The translations under genes and the position numbers were made by a program. A stretch of DNA of 64,000 nucleotides from Triatoma infestans (taxonomy: Eukaryota > Arthropoda > Insecta > Hemiptera > Reduviidae), in NCBI GenBank assembly GCA_011037195.1, contig JAAEAF010004350.1, positions 1 to 64,000 on the forward strand. The letters run 5' to 3'. Of the stretch, positions 22,969 through 32,765 are shown piece after piece. A model generated the notes under the pieces. The model was given only the letters and a program-made list of their open reading frames with translations. It ran no database searches and had not been told where the DNA came from. Numbering within the stretch: the first letter of the stretch is position 1; every line of letters starts with the position of its first letter.

Positions 22969-23586
22969 TGTAATGGAATCAGATATTAGATGTAATGGAA
23001 TCGTTTGATGTGTGATTCCTGGAGTAGCAGATGTCTTGAAGAGGGCGGAAGTTAGTTTGAGAGATTTGGAAGTTAGTGCTCGAATTATTAAACGGTTTTT
23101 TATATAAAAATAAACTGTATTTTAACAATAATTTAAACGTGATAAATGGTAACTAATAACTATAATAAAATACTTAATAATAAATAGAAGATAAATAGAT
23201 GATAATTTAGAATGGTTAAAATAACGAACTAAAGTGCACAACTACGAGAATGATAAGTTGAATATAACTGTGAATTGCCGCTCGTGTATAGTTTGGTCGT
23301 AGATGATATAATAATCCTTTCGTCGTATATCATAGGGTTTTTATATACTGTTGTTCACACTCACACCAAGATATCTGTCTTAGTGTGCGGCCTTGTGCGA
23401 CCTTCGTAGTTTTCTGACCTTATTTAGTGGCCATACTTATCGCGGTGCCTGCCTTTGAGGTGAGAATTGATGAAAAGGCTTTGCTGTTTGTTCGGTTGAC
23501 CGCGGCTGTCGGCGGCCAACAGTGTTACTGTTTTCACCTTTTGTGAATTATTTCTTTGGCGTACTTTGCCGATGTCAATCATTACA
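22969..23586 (+). mobile_element. Solo LTR, family B (copy 1)
   Basis: 618 bp from TGTAATGGAATC to GTCAATCATTACA, flanked by ATAT on both sides (22965-22968, 23587-23590). It aligns with 56377-57093: shared 'GGCGGAAGTTAGTTT', 'TATTTTAACAATAATTT', 'GCACAACTA', 'CTTAGTGTGCGGCCTTG' or its relative, and the end. The first 22 bases are duplicated, so TGTAATGGAATC occurs at 22969 and at 22991. No internal region adjoins, hence a solo LTR. Confidence 0.85.
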
Positions 23587-23888
23587 ATATTAAATATTGG
23601 AAATCATTAAAAGGGTAGATACATTTGAAATTTGTGAAGTTAGCAATAAGAGTTTGGTCAGTTTTACGTGAGATTGGTTTATGAAGACCGGAAAGTTTTA
23701 ATCTTTCTGCACCCTCTAATTACAAAATACTAGGGTCTTCGTTTTGAGATCGCATCTTTCGGTGGATATAAACCAAATCTTCAGGATCTTCGTTAGTACA
23801 AAGTTTTGATCTAAAGACAGTGTTCGCCTAAAACTTGAACCAATAACTATCTTGAATAAGACTTAAGAGGTTAAAACATCGGTTTATA

Positions 23889-24767
23889 CGAGGGTTATTC
23901 AATAAGTAACGAGACAAATCGCTGTAGCTCAGAAATGGTTTCTTTAATCAATAGAATAGTTTCAGTGTGTCAAATTGGCATCCTTGTACTTAGTTTCTCA
24001 ACAGCTGTTGGAGTGTAATTGGTAAGTATAAGCTCAGATGTATTCAGTTAGCAATGGCGAGTCCGCTCGAGCATTGCACCTCGGAAGAACAACGCGCAGT
24101 GATTAGATTTCTAGTTGGAGAGGGTATCATAGGTAGTGAAAATCACGAAAGAATATTGAAAGTGTATGGGAATAATTGTTTGAACTGCTCGAACGTTTAC
24201 AAATGGGTAGAAGAGTTTAAAAGTGGCCTTGTAAGTGTCTGTGACGAGCAACGAAGATGCAACTTCTTCCCTCGAATCTCGTATTAACGCCTTAATTTAG
24301 GACAACAGGTGTATTACTGTAGAACTGATTGCCGAAGAAGTGTTGGAACTGTCCATAACATTATTCAGAATAAACTGCGTACAAAAAACTTGTGCGAGAT
24401 AGATTCCAGGACAACTTACGGACGCTCACAAAGAAATCAAGAAAAATTGTAGTGGGAGATCCTTCCACATTCCCCCTATTGCCCCGACCTCACCCAATCG
24501 GATTTCCATTTGTTTGGACCCCTTGAAGAGGCTTTACAAAGGGAAACACTTTCAATCCAATGAAGAAGTTAAAAATCAGGTGTAAAATTGACTACGAGAT
24601 CAACCCAAAGAATTTTATGCCAGAGGAGTGCAAATTAAAAGAAGGATGGGACAAGTGAATAACTGTTGCTGGGGAGTATGTTGAAAAGTAGCCAAAGTTT
24701 CGTATTGATTACATAAATCGTTTTTGAGCTACAGTGATTTGTCTCGTTACTTATTGAATGGTCCTCG
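23889..24767 (+). mobile_element. Mariner element with internal deletion
   Basis: Inverted termini CGAGGGTTATTCAATAAGTA and, on the complement, CGAGGACCATTCAATAAGTA continue with ACGAGACAAATC. TA target duplications are at 23887-23888 and 24768-24769. 879 bp, against ~1.3 kb for a full mariner. The interior holds the transposase relic. Confidence 0.9.
24054..24665 (+). pseudogene. Mariner transposase, broken: DNA-binding N-terminus and C-terminal end only
   Basis: ATG at 24054 opens 77 codons covering the N-terminal helix-turn-helix region ('EEQRAVIRFLVGEG', 'VYKWVEEFKSG'), ending early at 24285-24287. Degenerate frames continue with 'LIAEEV', 'GTVHNIIQNKLRTKNLCA' in pieces and 'LTDAHKEI' to about 24440. 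The reading then jumps at about 24450 to the block around the last catalytic Asp ('PYCPDLT', 'DFHLFGPL') and a C-terminal tail to about 24660. The segment with the first two catalytic Asp residues is absent, so the enzyme cannot work. Family knowledge: mariner uses a DD34D triad for cut-and-paste at TA. Confidence 0.85.
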
Positions 24768-24769
24768 TA

Positions 24770-25325
24770 TCAATAAAGCTTGGTAAAAATTAGCTTAATG
24801 AGCATAACGTATAGTGTTTATGGAAACATGTTATTTTAAACACAATTTCTATCTAATTTATAAGTTCTAAATTACAAGTTGATTAATTTTTTAGAAATAT
24901 AGTCATAATAAGCATGTATCTTTTAAGAGTAAAACCCAGTTTAGGTCATTAAAGTTATGGGAATTATTCACACGTTTACACAATACATTTCTCAGGCAGT
25001 AAAAAATAAAATGAAATAATAATAAAAAAAAAAAAATCCTATATGCATACTGACATAAAATAAATAAGCCAACAAGTGCATATAAGTATTAGTTCCGTAT
25101 TAAATTAGACTAGTCTTCTGTTGCAATCGTTCTATTTAATGCCCCGCATTGCTAACACACTTAATTAGCATGTGGGATGATTAGCCTATTTATGTTTTTA
25201 TTGTTCAATTCTAACATAACACATTTATATTCTGTTATATTCAAGAAATTCTATAATGGTGTTGGACTAATAAACCAGGCATACACAATAAATATACCCA
25301 GGGTAGCCTTCCTCTGTGTGCTTGC
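24770..25325. other. AT-rich stretch without recognised feature
   Basis: The open frame starting at 25177 shows no domain. It leads into the promoter-like region that follows. Confidence 0.4.
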
Positions 25326-25331
25326 TGGATC

Positions 25332-25394
25332 GTATAAAATGCTCAAAAAACAAAACTTAGTTTTGGAACCTGTGTGCGGAGTCAAATGACGTCA
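25332..25394 (+). promoter_or_regulatory. Promoter-like region: TATA-like word and consensus CRE
   Basis: GTATAAAAT at 25332-25340 and a perfect CRE palindrome TGACGTCA at 25387-25394 lie ~85-145 bp upstream of a possible first exon. CRE elements bind CREB/ATF factors. Either word can occur by chance in such DNA. Confidence 0.3.
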
Positions 25395-25477
25395 TAGCTA
25401 GTAGAAAGCTTTGGTAATGGAGTAGTAGCGGAGCTTAGCAGCCGTTTGTGTGCCAGAACTAAGTTGTCGAGCTATAT

Positions 25478-25576
25478 ATGATGGACGACCAAGGGGCCAG
25501 TAAAACTGTATCTAGAATAAAATCTACGAAGCCTGGTAGATGGCTGTTTCTAAGTAAAGATGAATGCCGTGTGTTT
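25478..25576 (+). CDS. Candidate first coding exon of an unidentified gene
   Basis: ATG at 25478 (a second in-frame ATG follows at once) opens 33 codons, including 'KPGRWLFLSKDECRVF', that end exactly at a consensus donor GTAAGT (25577-25582). After the donor the frame hits a stop within a few codons, as expected for an intron. A CRE and a TATA-like word lie upstream. No acceptor or second exon was identified, I do not recognise the peptide, and the next kilobases are repeats. It could equally be a chance open frame. Confidence 0.25.
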
Positions 25577-25849
25577 GTAAGTTGAGTGGATATACGAGTT
25601 TACGAAGATCGCAGCATCAAAAAACCTGTGGGAGGTCCCATGGAGAGAAAAAGAGACAATGAAAGGGAAACAGAATTTTAAGTTGAAACAATCACTATTT
25701 TTGTGGACTGAGAAAGTCTTGAAATTATTTTACCCAGTGTTTTGTTAAGGAGAACTGTTGGAAAGAGAAACGTTGATGGTTATATTAATTTAGAATCCGT
25801 ATTATTTTTTTCTGCTTCCGCTAATTAGTATCAAACTTACAAAACTGAA

Positions 25850-26235
25850 ATTTTACCGGAAATAAACTTTTTGAAGACCCACCGAATACGAACAAAATGT
25901 TTGTAGTAAATAGTCTGTGCGTATATATGTATGTGAGTGTTTGTGTTTTTTTTGAAAGAGAGAGAGAAAGAGAGAGAAGAAAGTATCTTTAAAACGAAAA
26001 ATCACAGGAAGGTCAAACTTGATTTGAGGTACGACCATCTGAAATGAAAGTTCCCGTCAAATACATAACCGGAAGTGCGATTTTACTAAAAGATTTCAGG
26101 ATTTTTACAATTTTAGCGACAAGAGTTCTAATGTTTTTCGCATATAAACTTTACATAGTGTATAAAACCTTATCACTTTTATTAGAAATACTTTCTCCGG
26201 AAAAAAATCAATTTAGATCGGTTTCGAGAAATCTA
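25850..26235 (-). repeat. Family R repeat fragment
   Basis: Family words on the plus strand: 'TTTTACCGGAAATAAAC', a TGTG-rich tract, 'AAAACGAAAAATCACAGGAAG', broken here to short words, 'GTCAAACTTGATTTG' and 'CCGGAAGTGCGATTTTAC'. Both terminal hairpins are absent. Confidence 0.6.
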
Positions 26236-26507
26236 TATTACATCTTGATTTTCTCATTGTTCATTTTCATCTTGATAATCCATCGTAACATGCTTCATTG
26301 TTTTGGTTCTGACCGGTTTTGGGTTTTCATTCATCCACAGGGTGAGGTTTACTATCAATTCGTGTAAAAAGACATGCCTTCAACTGTATATTTATATCAC
26401 AAACGACACTGGTTGATTTGTCAATTGAAAATCTGAAACCGGTCAGAACTTGGAATTTTTACTAAAGATGTAGTTAATATAAATGTAGTCTTATAGTAAG
26501 TATAAGG

Positions 26508-27137
26508 TGGGTGCCAGGGCATGTTGGCATTGAAGGGAATGAGATGGCCGACATCTTTGCAAAGATAAGTGCTGCGATCCCGCTTCTAGAACCGGAACCT
26601 TTTTTTGGGTCAGCGACCACTTTCTCTTGGAAGAACTTAGGAAGGAGGAGGAAGCAAAGAGGTCTCAACTCTGGAACTTCCTCCCCGGTTTGCCACAGGC
26701 CAAGATCTGCCTGGGAAAATATAACCAACGGAGATCGGAGGCCTGCATCGGCTTCAGTAAGAACAAGCTCCGCGTTCTTACGGGTTTACTCTCGGAGCAT
26801 TGTCGACTCAGTGGACACTTGACAAAGCTGGGTTTGGAAAGTCAGTTCATGCAGACTCTGTGGGGAGTTGGAGGAAACTCCATTACATCTCCTAACGAAC
26901 TGCGAGGCTGCCACTCAGAGAAGATTTAAGGACCTGCTTAGTTACCAGATGGAGAAGGGGAATATAACCTCCCCAGAGCTCGTCAGAATACTAGGATTCC
27001 TTAGGGATCATAACCAGATGAAGATTCTGTAGAACGGGACATCTGCTCGGGTGCTGTGGGCAAGCCTATGGCACCCAGGGGGCATAGCACAATAGATCGA
27101 AAGGTCGCAGCGCATTGGCCCCCTTCAAAAAAAAAAA
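26508..27137 (+). pseudogene. LINE Y copy A', 5'-truncated: RNase H end and C-terminal zinc region
   Basis: Opens in the last RNase H motif (VPGHVGIEGNEMADI), then in another frame 'LEELRKEEEAKRSQLW', 'NKLRVLTGLLSEHCRL' and a decayed Cys motif. It ends with the conserved 3' hairpin (about 27082-27110) and an A-run at 27127-27137. GTATAAGG flanks both sides (26500-26507, 27138-27145), a target duplication. Frameshift near 26630. Typical 5'-truncated target-primed insertion. Confidence 0.8.
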
Positions 27138-27145
27138 GTATAAGG

Positions 27146-27205
27146 AAGCTGGGCCTAGAAGTTGACGGCATATGCAGATTCTGTGGGGAGATGGAGGAAA
27201 TTCCA
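27146..27205 (+). pseudogene. LINE Y copy B' fragment (C-terminal zinc motif)
   Basis: Directly after the second GTATAAGG. Encodes KLGLEVDGICRFCGEMEEIP, the start of a C-terminal zinc motif. It is cut at the inner border of the inverted-duplication arm. The complete version lies at 27476-27814 on the other strand. Confidence 0.75.
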
Positions 27206-27467
27206 TCTCCACAATAGAGTAGACATAGAGCGACAATAAAGTAGAGAAAACAATCAAGCATGGTACGACGGATAAAATCATAGATGTTATCCAGTGGTAT
27301 TGCGGACCCGACCATATATATATTCATTATAATTACATTATAATAACGAACATCAAAACATTATAATTACATTTATTGTGGTTTGATGGAAGTGTAATGT
27401 ACATACAGATACAATGTAAACAGATTTAATTACTAACCAGTATTATATTTGTTATAATGAGGCTATA
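27206..27467. other. Unique spacer part of the inverted duplication
   Basis: AT-rich, with 'ATTATAATTACATT' repeated about twice. No gene recognised. It separates the left arm from the rest of copy B. Confidence 0.5.
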
Positions 27468-27475
27468 CCTTATAC

Positions 27476-27814
27476 TTTTTTTTTTTAGAAGGATTCGTGC
27501 ATTGTGACCGTCTAGTGGTCTATTGTGCCCCCTCTGGTTCGTAGGTGAGCTTGCTAATCTACTGCATCCCCTCAAAGTAAAGCGAAACCCCAGAATCTTG
27601 GAAGGTTCTAGGGAGGATATTTCTATCTCCCACAGCTGGTAACAGCCCAGGCTATTAAATCTTCTTTGGATGATAGCGTCACAGTGCACAAGGAGATGTA
27701 TAGAATTTTCTTGCTCATCTACAGCATTCCCACCAAGTTGATCCCCCTAAGGATTGGAATTTCCTCCATCTCCCCACAGAATCTGCATATGCCGTCAACT
27801 TCTAGACCCAGCTT
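27476..27814 (-). pseudogene. LINE Y copy B, 5'-truncated
   Basis: Minus strand: the zinc motif GICRFCGEMEEIP at about 27795-27755, an interruption, then 'CDAIIQRRFNSLGCYQLWE' and 'ISSLEPSKILGF', the 3' hairpin (about 27500-27530) and an A-run (plus-strand T-run at 27476-27486). Its flanks are GTACAAGG (27822-27815) and GTATAAGG (27475-27468) on the minus strand. Confidence 0.75.
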
Positions 27815-28522
27815 CCTTGTACTTTTTTTTTGTTTTTTGAAGGGGGCCAATGCACTGCGACCTTTCGATCTATTGTGCCTTGCCCACTGGGTGCCACAGG
27901 CTTGCCCACAGCACCCGAGCAGATGTCCCAAATGAACATCAATTCTGCAGAACCTCCATCTGGTTAAGTTCCCTAAGGAATCCTAGTAATCTGTCGGGCT
28001 CTAGGGAGGTTATATCCCCCTTCCCCGTCTGGTAACTAGCGAGGTCCTTAACTCTTCTCTGAGTGGCAGCCTTGCAGTCCGTTAGGAGTTGTAATGGAGT
28101 ATCCTCCAACTCACCACAGAGTCTGCATGAACTGTCACATTCCAAACCCAGCTTCGTCAAGCGTCCTCTGAGTCGACAATGCTCCATGAGGAAACCCGTA
28201 AGAATGCGGAGCTTGTTCTTACTCAAGCCGATGCAGGCTTCCGATCTCCGTTGGTTATATTTTCCTAGGCAGATCTTGGCCTGCCGCAAACCGGAGAGGA
28301 AGTTCCAGAGTTGAGTTAGCTTTGTCTCCTCCTCGTTCCTAAGTTCTTCCAAGAGAAACTGACCCCACAAAAAGGTTCCGGCTCTAGAAGCGGGATCGCA
28401 GCACCTATCTTCGCCAGGACGTCGGCCATCTCATTCCCTTCAATGCCAACCTGCCCTGGCACCAACCTTATACTTACTATAAGACTATATTCATATTAAC
28501 TACATCTTTAGTAAAAATTCCA
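27755..28522 (-). repeat. Right arm of the large inverted duplication
   Basis: Reverse complement of 26451-27205; carries copy A and the start of copy B. Separated from the left arm by 549 bp. Confidence 0.9.
27823..28465 (-). pseudogene. LINE Y copy A, 5'-truncated
   Basis: On the minus strand it opens at the RNase H end ('GHVGIEGNE'-type, decayed here), then a 143-codon open frame 28370-27939: 'LEELRNEEETKLTQLW', 'NKLRILTGFLMEHCRL' and a C-terminal zinc motif SCRLCGELED. The 3' hairpin and A-run end at 27823. GTATAAGG (28473-28466) and GTACAAGG (27822-27815) flank it. Better preserved than copy A'. Confidence 0.8.
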
Positions 28523-29332
28523 AATTTGACAAAGTTTGGCCAATAATAATTTATTGTTTTAATTTCAGTAAAAGAAAAGTTTGTTGGTTTTCACACCTAA
28601 TTTTTGTTTTTCAACAAATTATAGTCACTTATTTAAGAGAACCATTAGTGAATGGAGAATATTGTCTCCAAAAATGAATACTGAAACCGACTTTTCTAAG
28701 AAACTGTATTTATTTGTCTAATAAGAACTTTAATTTAACAAAACAAAGTCGCCGCACAAAACAGAGTGTGACAGAGAATCTGATAAGAAGTTATTTGGCG
28801 GGTGGCTTTTCTTCTACAAACGGAGAGGAAAGTTTCCCCCTTTTGTTGCAATATTGTGCTCATATAGTTTCATAATGAATCTATATGCCACCATACAAAC
28901 AATACATATTTCAGTCATTTCATCTACAACTTCTATTTACGTTCATCTTATTAATACTATTGTTCTATGTTTCTATTAACACTGAAAGTTCCATACCTTA
29001 ATCATTGGTAGGTCTTGTTACTAGATAGTGCCAGTATCGTACCTACGGCAAGATAACTTCCGGGTTGCTTCGGATCACTCATTCTCCGCTAAAAAAAATC
29101 GGACCAAATAATTTACGGTTTATTTTTCTTTGTCAAGTATTAAGAATATTTTTCTTTTCATCAGACAGCCCATGTTACCCAAGCATAGTTAACTTTAATC
29201 TGATTATAAATGTAAAAGTAAAATGGATTTAAGAGAAACAGAAACCCCAAACAAGTAATGGCTAGTCCAATTCAGAAGGGCTGGAGCTTATATAATAATT
29301 AACGAAATGTCTTAATTTGTATCATCCTGTTT
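28523..29332. other. AT-rich stretch without recognised feature
   Basis: No open frame with a domain, repeat copy or RNA gene recognised. Confidence 0.4.
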
Positions 29333-29336
29333 CCGC

Positions 29337-29796
29337 TGTAATATTTTGGTGCGATGAAGTGTATTTGTAGTAGCACGAGCGGTATTGTATAATAAAGGGC
29401 TTGTAAGTATGCAAGTTTAAAAGAGAATGAAGTATTAGTAATAATAAAGAAATCACACTGTTTTTAAAATAGCTATATTCTCTAAGAGAAATTAATTTAC
29501 TTTAGATTATCACAACAACAAGCTTATACATTAACTGGAATAAACTTTAATGATATAACTCAACTCAGAAGCGTCCTCCTTGAATTCTAGAACAAGTCTG
29601 TCTTAAAAAGAATCTCTTCTCTTTGTTCCTTCAATTCCTCCCCCTGTGAGAAGAAGGGGTAGTACAATGCCATAATTGTTCTTAAATTTTTCCAGTAACT
29701 GTTTTCACATACCTGGCTTGTCCTTTTGCAAGGGAATGTCACATATCTAGATATTTTTGATTTATTTATATTTCTAAGTTTCTTGCATCCATCACA
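29337..29796 (-). mobile_element. Solo LTR, family A (copy 4)
   Basis: 460 bp. On the minus strand from TGTGATGGATGC to CCAAAATATTACA, matching copies 1 and 3 (shared GGGCTTGT block near 29396, 'CTCCCCCTGTGAGAAG' near 29640). A perfect 4-bp target duplication CCGC is at 29333-29336 and 29797-29800. A clean solo LTR. Confidence 0.88.
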
Positions 29797-29800
29797 CCGC

Positions 29801-30084
29801 TGACTGAAGAATAACGAAATTTTATTCTATTTATCAAGTTCTTGCATCTTCTGAATAATGTTGTTATTATGGTAAACAAGACTTATTGGTGATTGAGCTA
29901 GAACAACCAATTTTTGTAACAAATTTTTATGCTCTGTTAATATAATTAATAACCATCGAGTTTGCCATAAAAAAGTTGGCCTCAATAGTTCCATTAGCAA
30001 CTGCCAAACTTGCGCCTCCACGCTACGTCAACTGCCTGCACATTACCTTCCCCTTGTCATAGAATAGAAGCGCGGGGGGTGAGC
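29801..30084. other. Unassigned stretch
   Basis: Contains a 64-codon open frame (30021-29827 minus) rich in Leu. No domain recognised and no supporting context. Confidence 0.4.
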
Positions 30085-30425
30085 CTCATTCCACTACGAC
30101 CTACAAATTGAGGTCTATTATGGATCCCCTTAAGTTACAGAACAGCCCCCAGCTTTGCCCTCCTAATCAAACCTAGCAAAGCTGAGAGCGGCTCCGTCAT
30201 GAAGCTTTCAGCTTCGGGATTGCCCGTCCCCAATTGAAGAAACCTAGTCCTCGCCAGGCCGGAGCACTCACAAAGGATGTGCGCCGGGGTCTCCTACTCT
30301 ACCTTGCAGAATCGGCATACCGCACTGTCCGCAAGTTGTAGGTGGTGCATGTGTCTTGCCCCACCTACAACTGGTTGTATGTGGTTCCCCCTGTCATGCA
30401 CACTACAATTTATTCGCCGAATGAG
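30085..30425 (-). pseudogene. LINE X second copy, 3' end only
   Basis: Nearly the same as 16930-17260. Minus strand reads 'LIRRIN', 'HMHHLQLADSAVCRFC' (C-terminal zinc motif), 'ARTRFLQLGTGNPEA' and 'GLIRRAKLG', then the 3' hairpin at about 30088-30120 with perfect inner stem GACCT/AGGTC. Heavily 5'-truncated, with at least one stop in the zinc region. Confidence 0.8.
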
Positions 30426-30568
30426 CATCAACTCCCTCAGCGATCCCTCTTATCTAGAAGTTGCAGGAGAAAATTGAATAAATTTTTATCATCTGAGGAA
30501 TTAATTACTACAGGCGAGTGATAAACTTTTAGATGATAGAATTGTTGTACATCAAATTTTTTGAGTGT

Positions 30569-30806
30569 ACACTTCTCATATTTTTTCTTTGTTATACAGG
30601 TATGGGGGTTTATGGGGTGGAGTTATCTGGGTGAAGATCTAATTCTAATTATGCTCTTTTAGATGGGTTGCGTTCAGTGGCTCAGACTATTTCTTATGAA
30701 GTAAGAATGGCTTTAATTTTGATTTGTATATTGATATTTGTTTTAAGATTTAATTTAGTTGATTTTATAAAGTATAAGGAGTATATTTGGTTTATTCTTT
30801 TTTTTC
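30569..30806 (+). pseudogene. nad1: Nuclear copy of mitochondrial nad1 (NUMT), internal fragment
   Basis: With the invertebrate mitochondrial code (TGA=W, AGA=S, ATA=M) one frame runs without stop for about 79 codons. It carries the best conserved NADH dehydrogenase subunit 1 block: [16 protein letters not shown], then [16 protein letters not shown], then FNLVDFMKYK and YIWFILFFP. In the standard code the same frame has stops. ND1 is a membrane subunit of respiratory complex I; this piece covers roughly its second quarter. No neighbouring mitochondrial gene is visible on either side: a LINE X fragment lies to the left and an LTR C fragment to the right. This argues for a nuclear insertion rather than contamination by an mtDNA read. 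Confidence 0.9.
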
Positions 30807-30829
30807 CATCGAAAAATAAACCATCCATA

Positions 30830-31101
30830 AATCATCGAAAGGTTTATCAAGCTAGTGACGCTAACTCACCACCGTTAGAATAAGTAAGAGTTTTAACTAG
30901 CCACAACACACTGCAAGCGATTCATAGCCGTCAACCACTACTATTCTACATTGATTACCTGGTAATCGTCATAACTCTTTGTTCGGTCACTCTACCGTCC
31001 AAATAATCTTCTCTGCTAACTCAGTAAAACTTTGATATATAAAATGTTTCATGAATTCTCATTTCTCTGTCAGCACCCACTCTTATTCTACTACCATTGC
31101 A
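30830..31101 (-). mobile_element. LTR fragment, family C (copy 3)
   Basis: Minus strand starts TGCAATGGTAGTAG at 31101. Plus-strand words 'AAGAGTTTTAACTAGCCA', 'GCGATTCATAGCCGTCAAC' and 'CAAGCTAGTGAC' match the complement of 15240-15500. The part distal to about 30830 is missing, next to the nad1 copy. Confidence 0.55.
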
Positions 31102-31204
31102 GTCCCGTAGCTAAGGTAATTATAGCGTTAGCATTTGGATAATCACTGGAGCATGGTGGGTTTTCACTCTCACAAGCGATTAGAATTGTTGGTGCGTCTT
31201 TCAA

Positions 31205-31370
31205 AATAATAATAATAATAATAATAATAGGTCTTACCCTCTAGACTTTTTCTTCCTAGGAGCCTCTGCAGCTCACTGTCCGGAGGCCGACAGTGCACTG
31301 AGAAGGTTCCGGGTGCCAATGACCTTAGATGTTGACGCGCCTTAAATGAAAAAAAATAAAAATAATAAAA
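31205..31370 (+). mobile_element. SINE (family 1) fragment preceded by (ATA)n
   Basis: (ATA)n at 31207-31230, then 'TTTTTCTTCCTAGGAGCC', 'CACTGTCCGGAGGCCGACAG' and 'GGTTCCGGGTGCCAATGACC', ending GCGCCTTAAATGAAAAAAA. Matches 14900-15076, lacking the 'GATGGACAG' part. Confidence 0.7.
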
Positions 31371-31533
31371 ACTAGTCCAAAGTTTTTACCATAACAAAAT
31401 TATGAAAAATATTAAAACATAATAAGATATTTTATTCCCGGTAATATATAAATATAAAATTAAATAATATCATAAAATAAATTTTTCCCAAGAAAGCCGT
31501 TATTCACATAAAACAAAACGGCTTTTATTTTTC

Positions 31534-31604
31534 TATAGTGGAAGTGATCATTTCTCTAGAGTTTTCTACTACTTTTATACGGACTAAGATTAAATGTGTT
31601 GGAC

Positions 31605-31642
<38 letters not shown>

Positions 31643-32470
31643 CTGTAGTTGTGCAGTATTAGATATAACCAACGATATATTATACAAAATGTTGTTGAGG
31701 AAATAGGTATGGACGGAAGACAGTTTCATAGGAGAAGGGAATATAATTTATATATTCCAGTAATGTATTTTGTTGTATATTTATATAAATATATATATAT
31801 ATATAAGTATTTGATAAATAATATATATAACTTGGTGCGTGTTCTCTCTTCATATTTAATACACGCAAAGTTAAAGTGAAACTTCTTCCATTAAAACTAA
31901 CATTTTATTTACACACCATAATGAATGTTGTATCAACTAAACTAATGACATCATTAAGTTTGTCTGTTTATTTGTTTAGTATTTTGATTAGTCTGTTTTT
32001 GTTTGTATAACTAACAGTTAATTACTATACTATATTCTTAAGTTGAATAATAAGTAATATTGTAGTTGGTTTTATTAAACATAATAATTATAAATTTACT
32101 ACGCTCATTCATACTGAAGCTGGAAATGTCTCATTACTTTGTCGAAAAAAGGACGAAAGGATGGTGTTTTGCACATTGTTGTGCAACGGCAGGAGAGAAT
32201 AATGTGATGATTATAGAAAAGGTAAACTTAACTTTGTAAACACAATTTATAATTTACACATTTTACTTAAGAGAATAACTAAAGTGTAGAGGTTGAGTTA
32301 GCGTCTAGAGACTATATTGGTTGAAGATAACTATTCGAAACTGTTGAACTGCTGAGTCTTGCAAGAAGATAGTTGTATTAAGATTTCTTCGTTAAGACGA
32401 CTCGATGACTATTTATGGACTGATTATAGACTGTTGACGATATCGTTCTGATACCCGATAATACGTTATT
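31534..32470 (+). repeat. Direct repeat E, copy 1 (LTR-like)
   Basis: Its first 40 bases (TATAGTGGAAGTGATCATTT...) recur at 34259-34298, and its last ~165 bases (with 'CTATTCGAAACTGTTGAACT', 'ACTATTTATGGACTGATTAT', 'GATACCCGATAAT') recur at 34650-34808. The start resembles family A LTRs (TGTAGTGGAAG). It encloses a (GT)n microsatellite (31602-31641) and an AT microsatellite near 31790. LTR identity is inferred. Confidence 0.45.
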
Positions 32471-32475
32471 TATTT

Positions 32476-32761
32476 ATTTTGTGGTTTTGCATGTTTTTGT
32501 ATTACCCAGTTTTTTTGTTTTTGAGGGCTGGAAAAACCCAACATATTGGCATTAATATCTACAGGTGGCTTCTAATTGCCTGCAACTGCCATTGTGTTAG
32601 TGAAAAAAAACCTCTCTTATAGACTTCCATCAGGGTTCTGCAGCCTTCATCCTTCATTCTCCATCCTTACAGAGATAAGGGTATCTTGAACGATGCGGCT
32701 CCTGATCTTGGTCGTTTAGCCATGTCATATCTGTAACAATTTTATGGTTAATGCCTGTGTA
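32476..32761. other. Unassigned stretch
   Basis: Less AT-rich, with a possible TE 3' end near 32520-32700, but no motif that I can name. Confidence 0.35.
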
Positions 32762-32765
32762 TATA

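Larger units (their letters stand above)
26451..27205 (+). repeat. Left arm of a large inverted duplication
   Basis: Matches the reverse complement of 27755-28522 along its length (roughly 90% by eye, with small indels), from TGGAATTTTTACTAAAGATG to GGAGGAAATTCCA. It includes ~50 bp of non-TE flank plus LINE Y copy A' and the start of copy B'. Confidence 0.9.

Noticed and set aside
24054..24287. Intact small gene (SETMAR-like)
   Set aside because: It sits between mariner TIRs with TA duplications and is simply the N-terminus of the broken mariner transposase.
26511..28370. Protein-coding gene with multiple exons at the inverted duplication
   Set aside because: All frames match LINE RNase H/C-terminal sequences with A-tails and target duplications.
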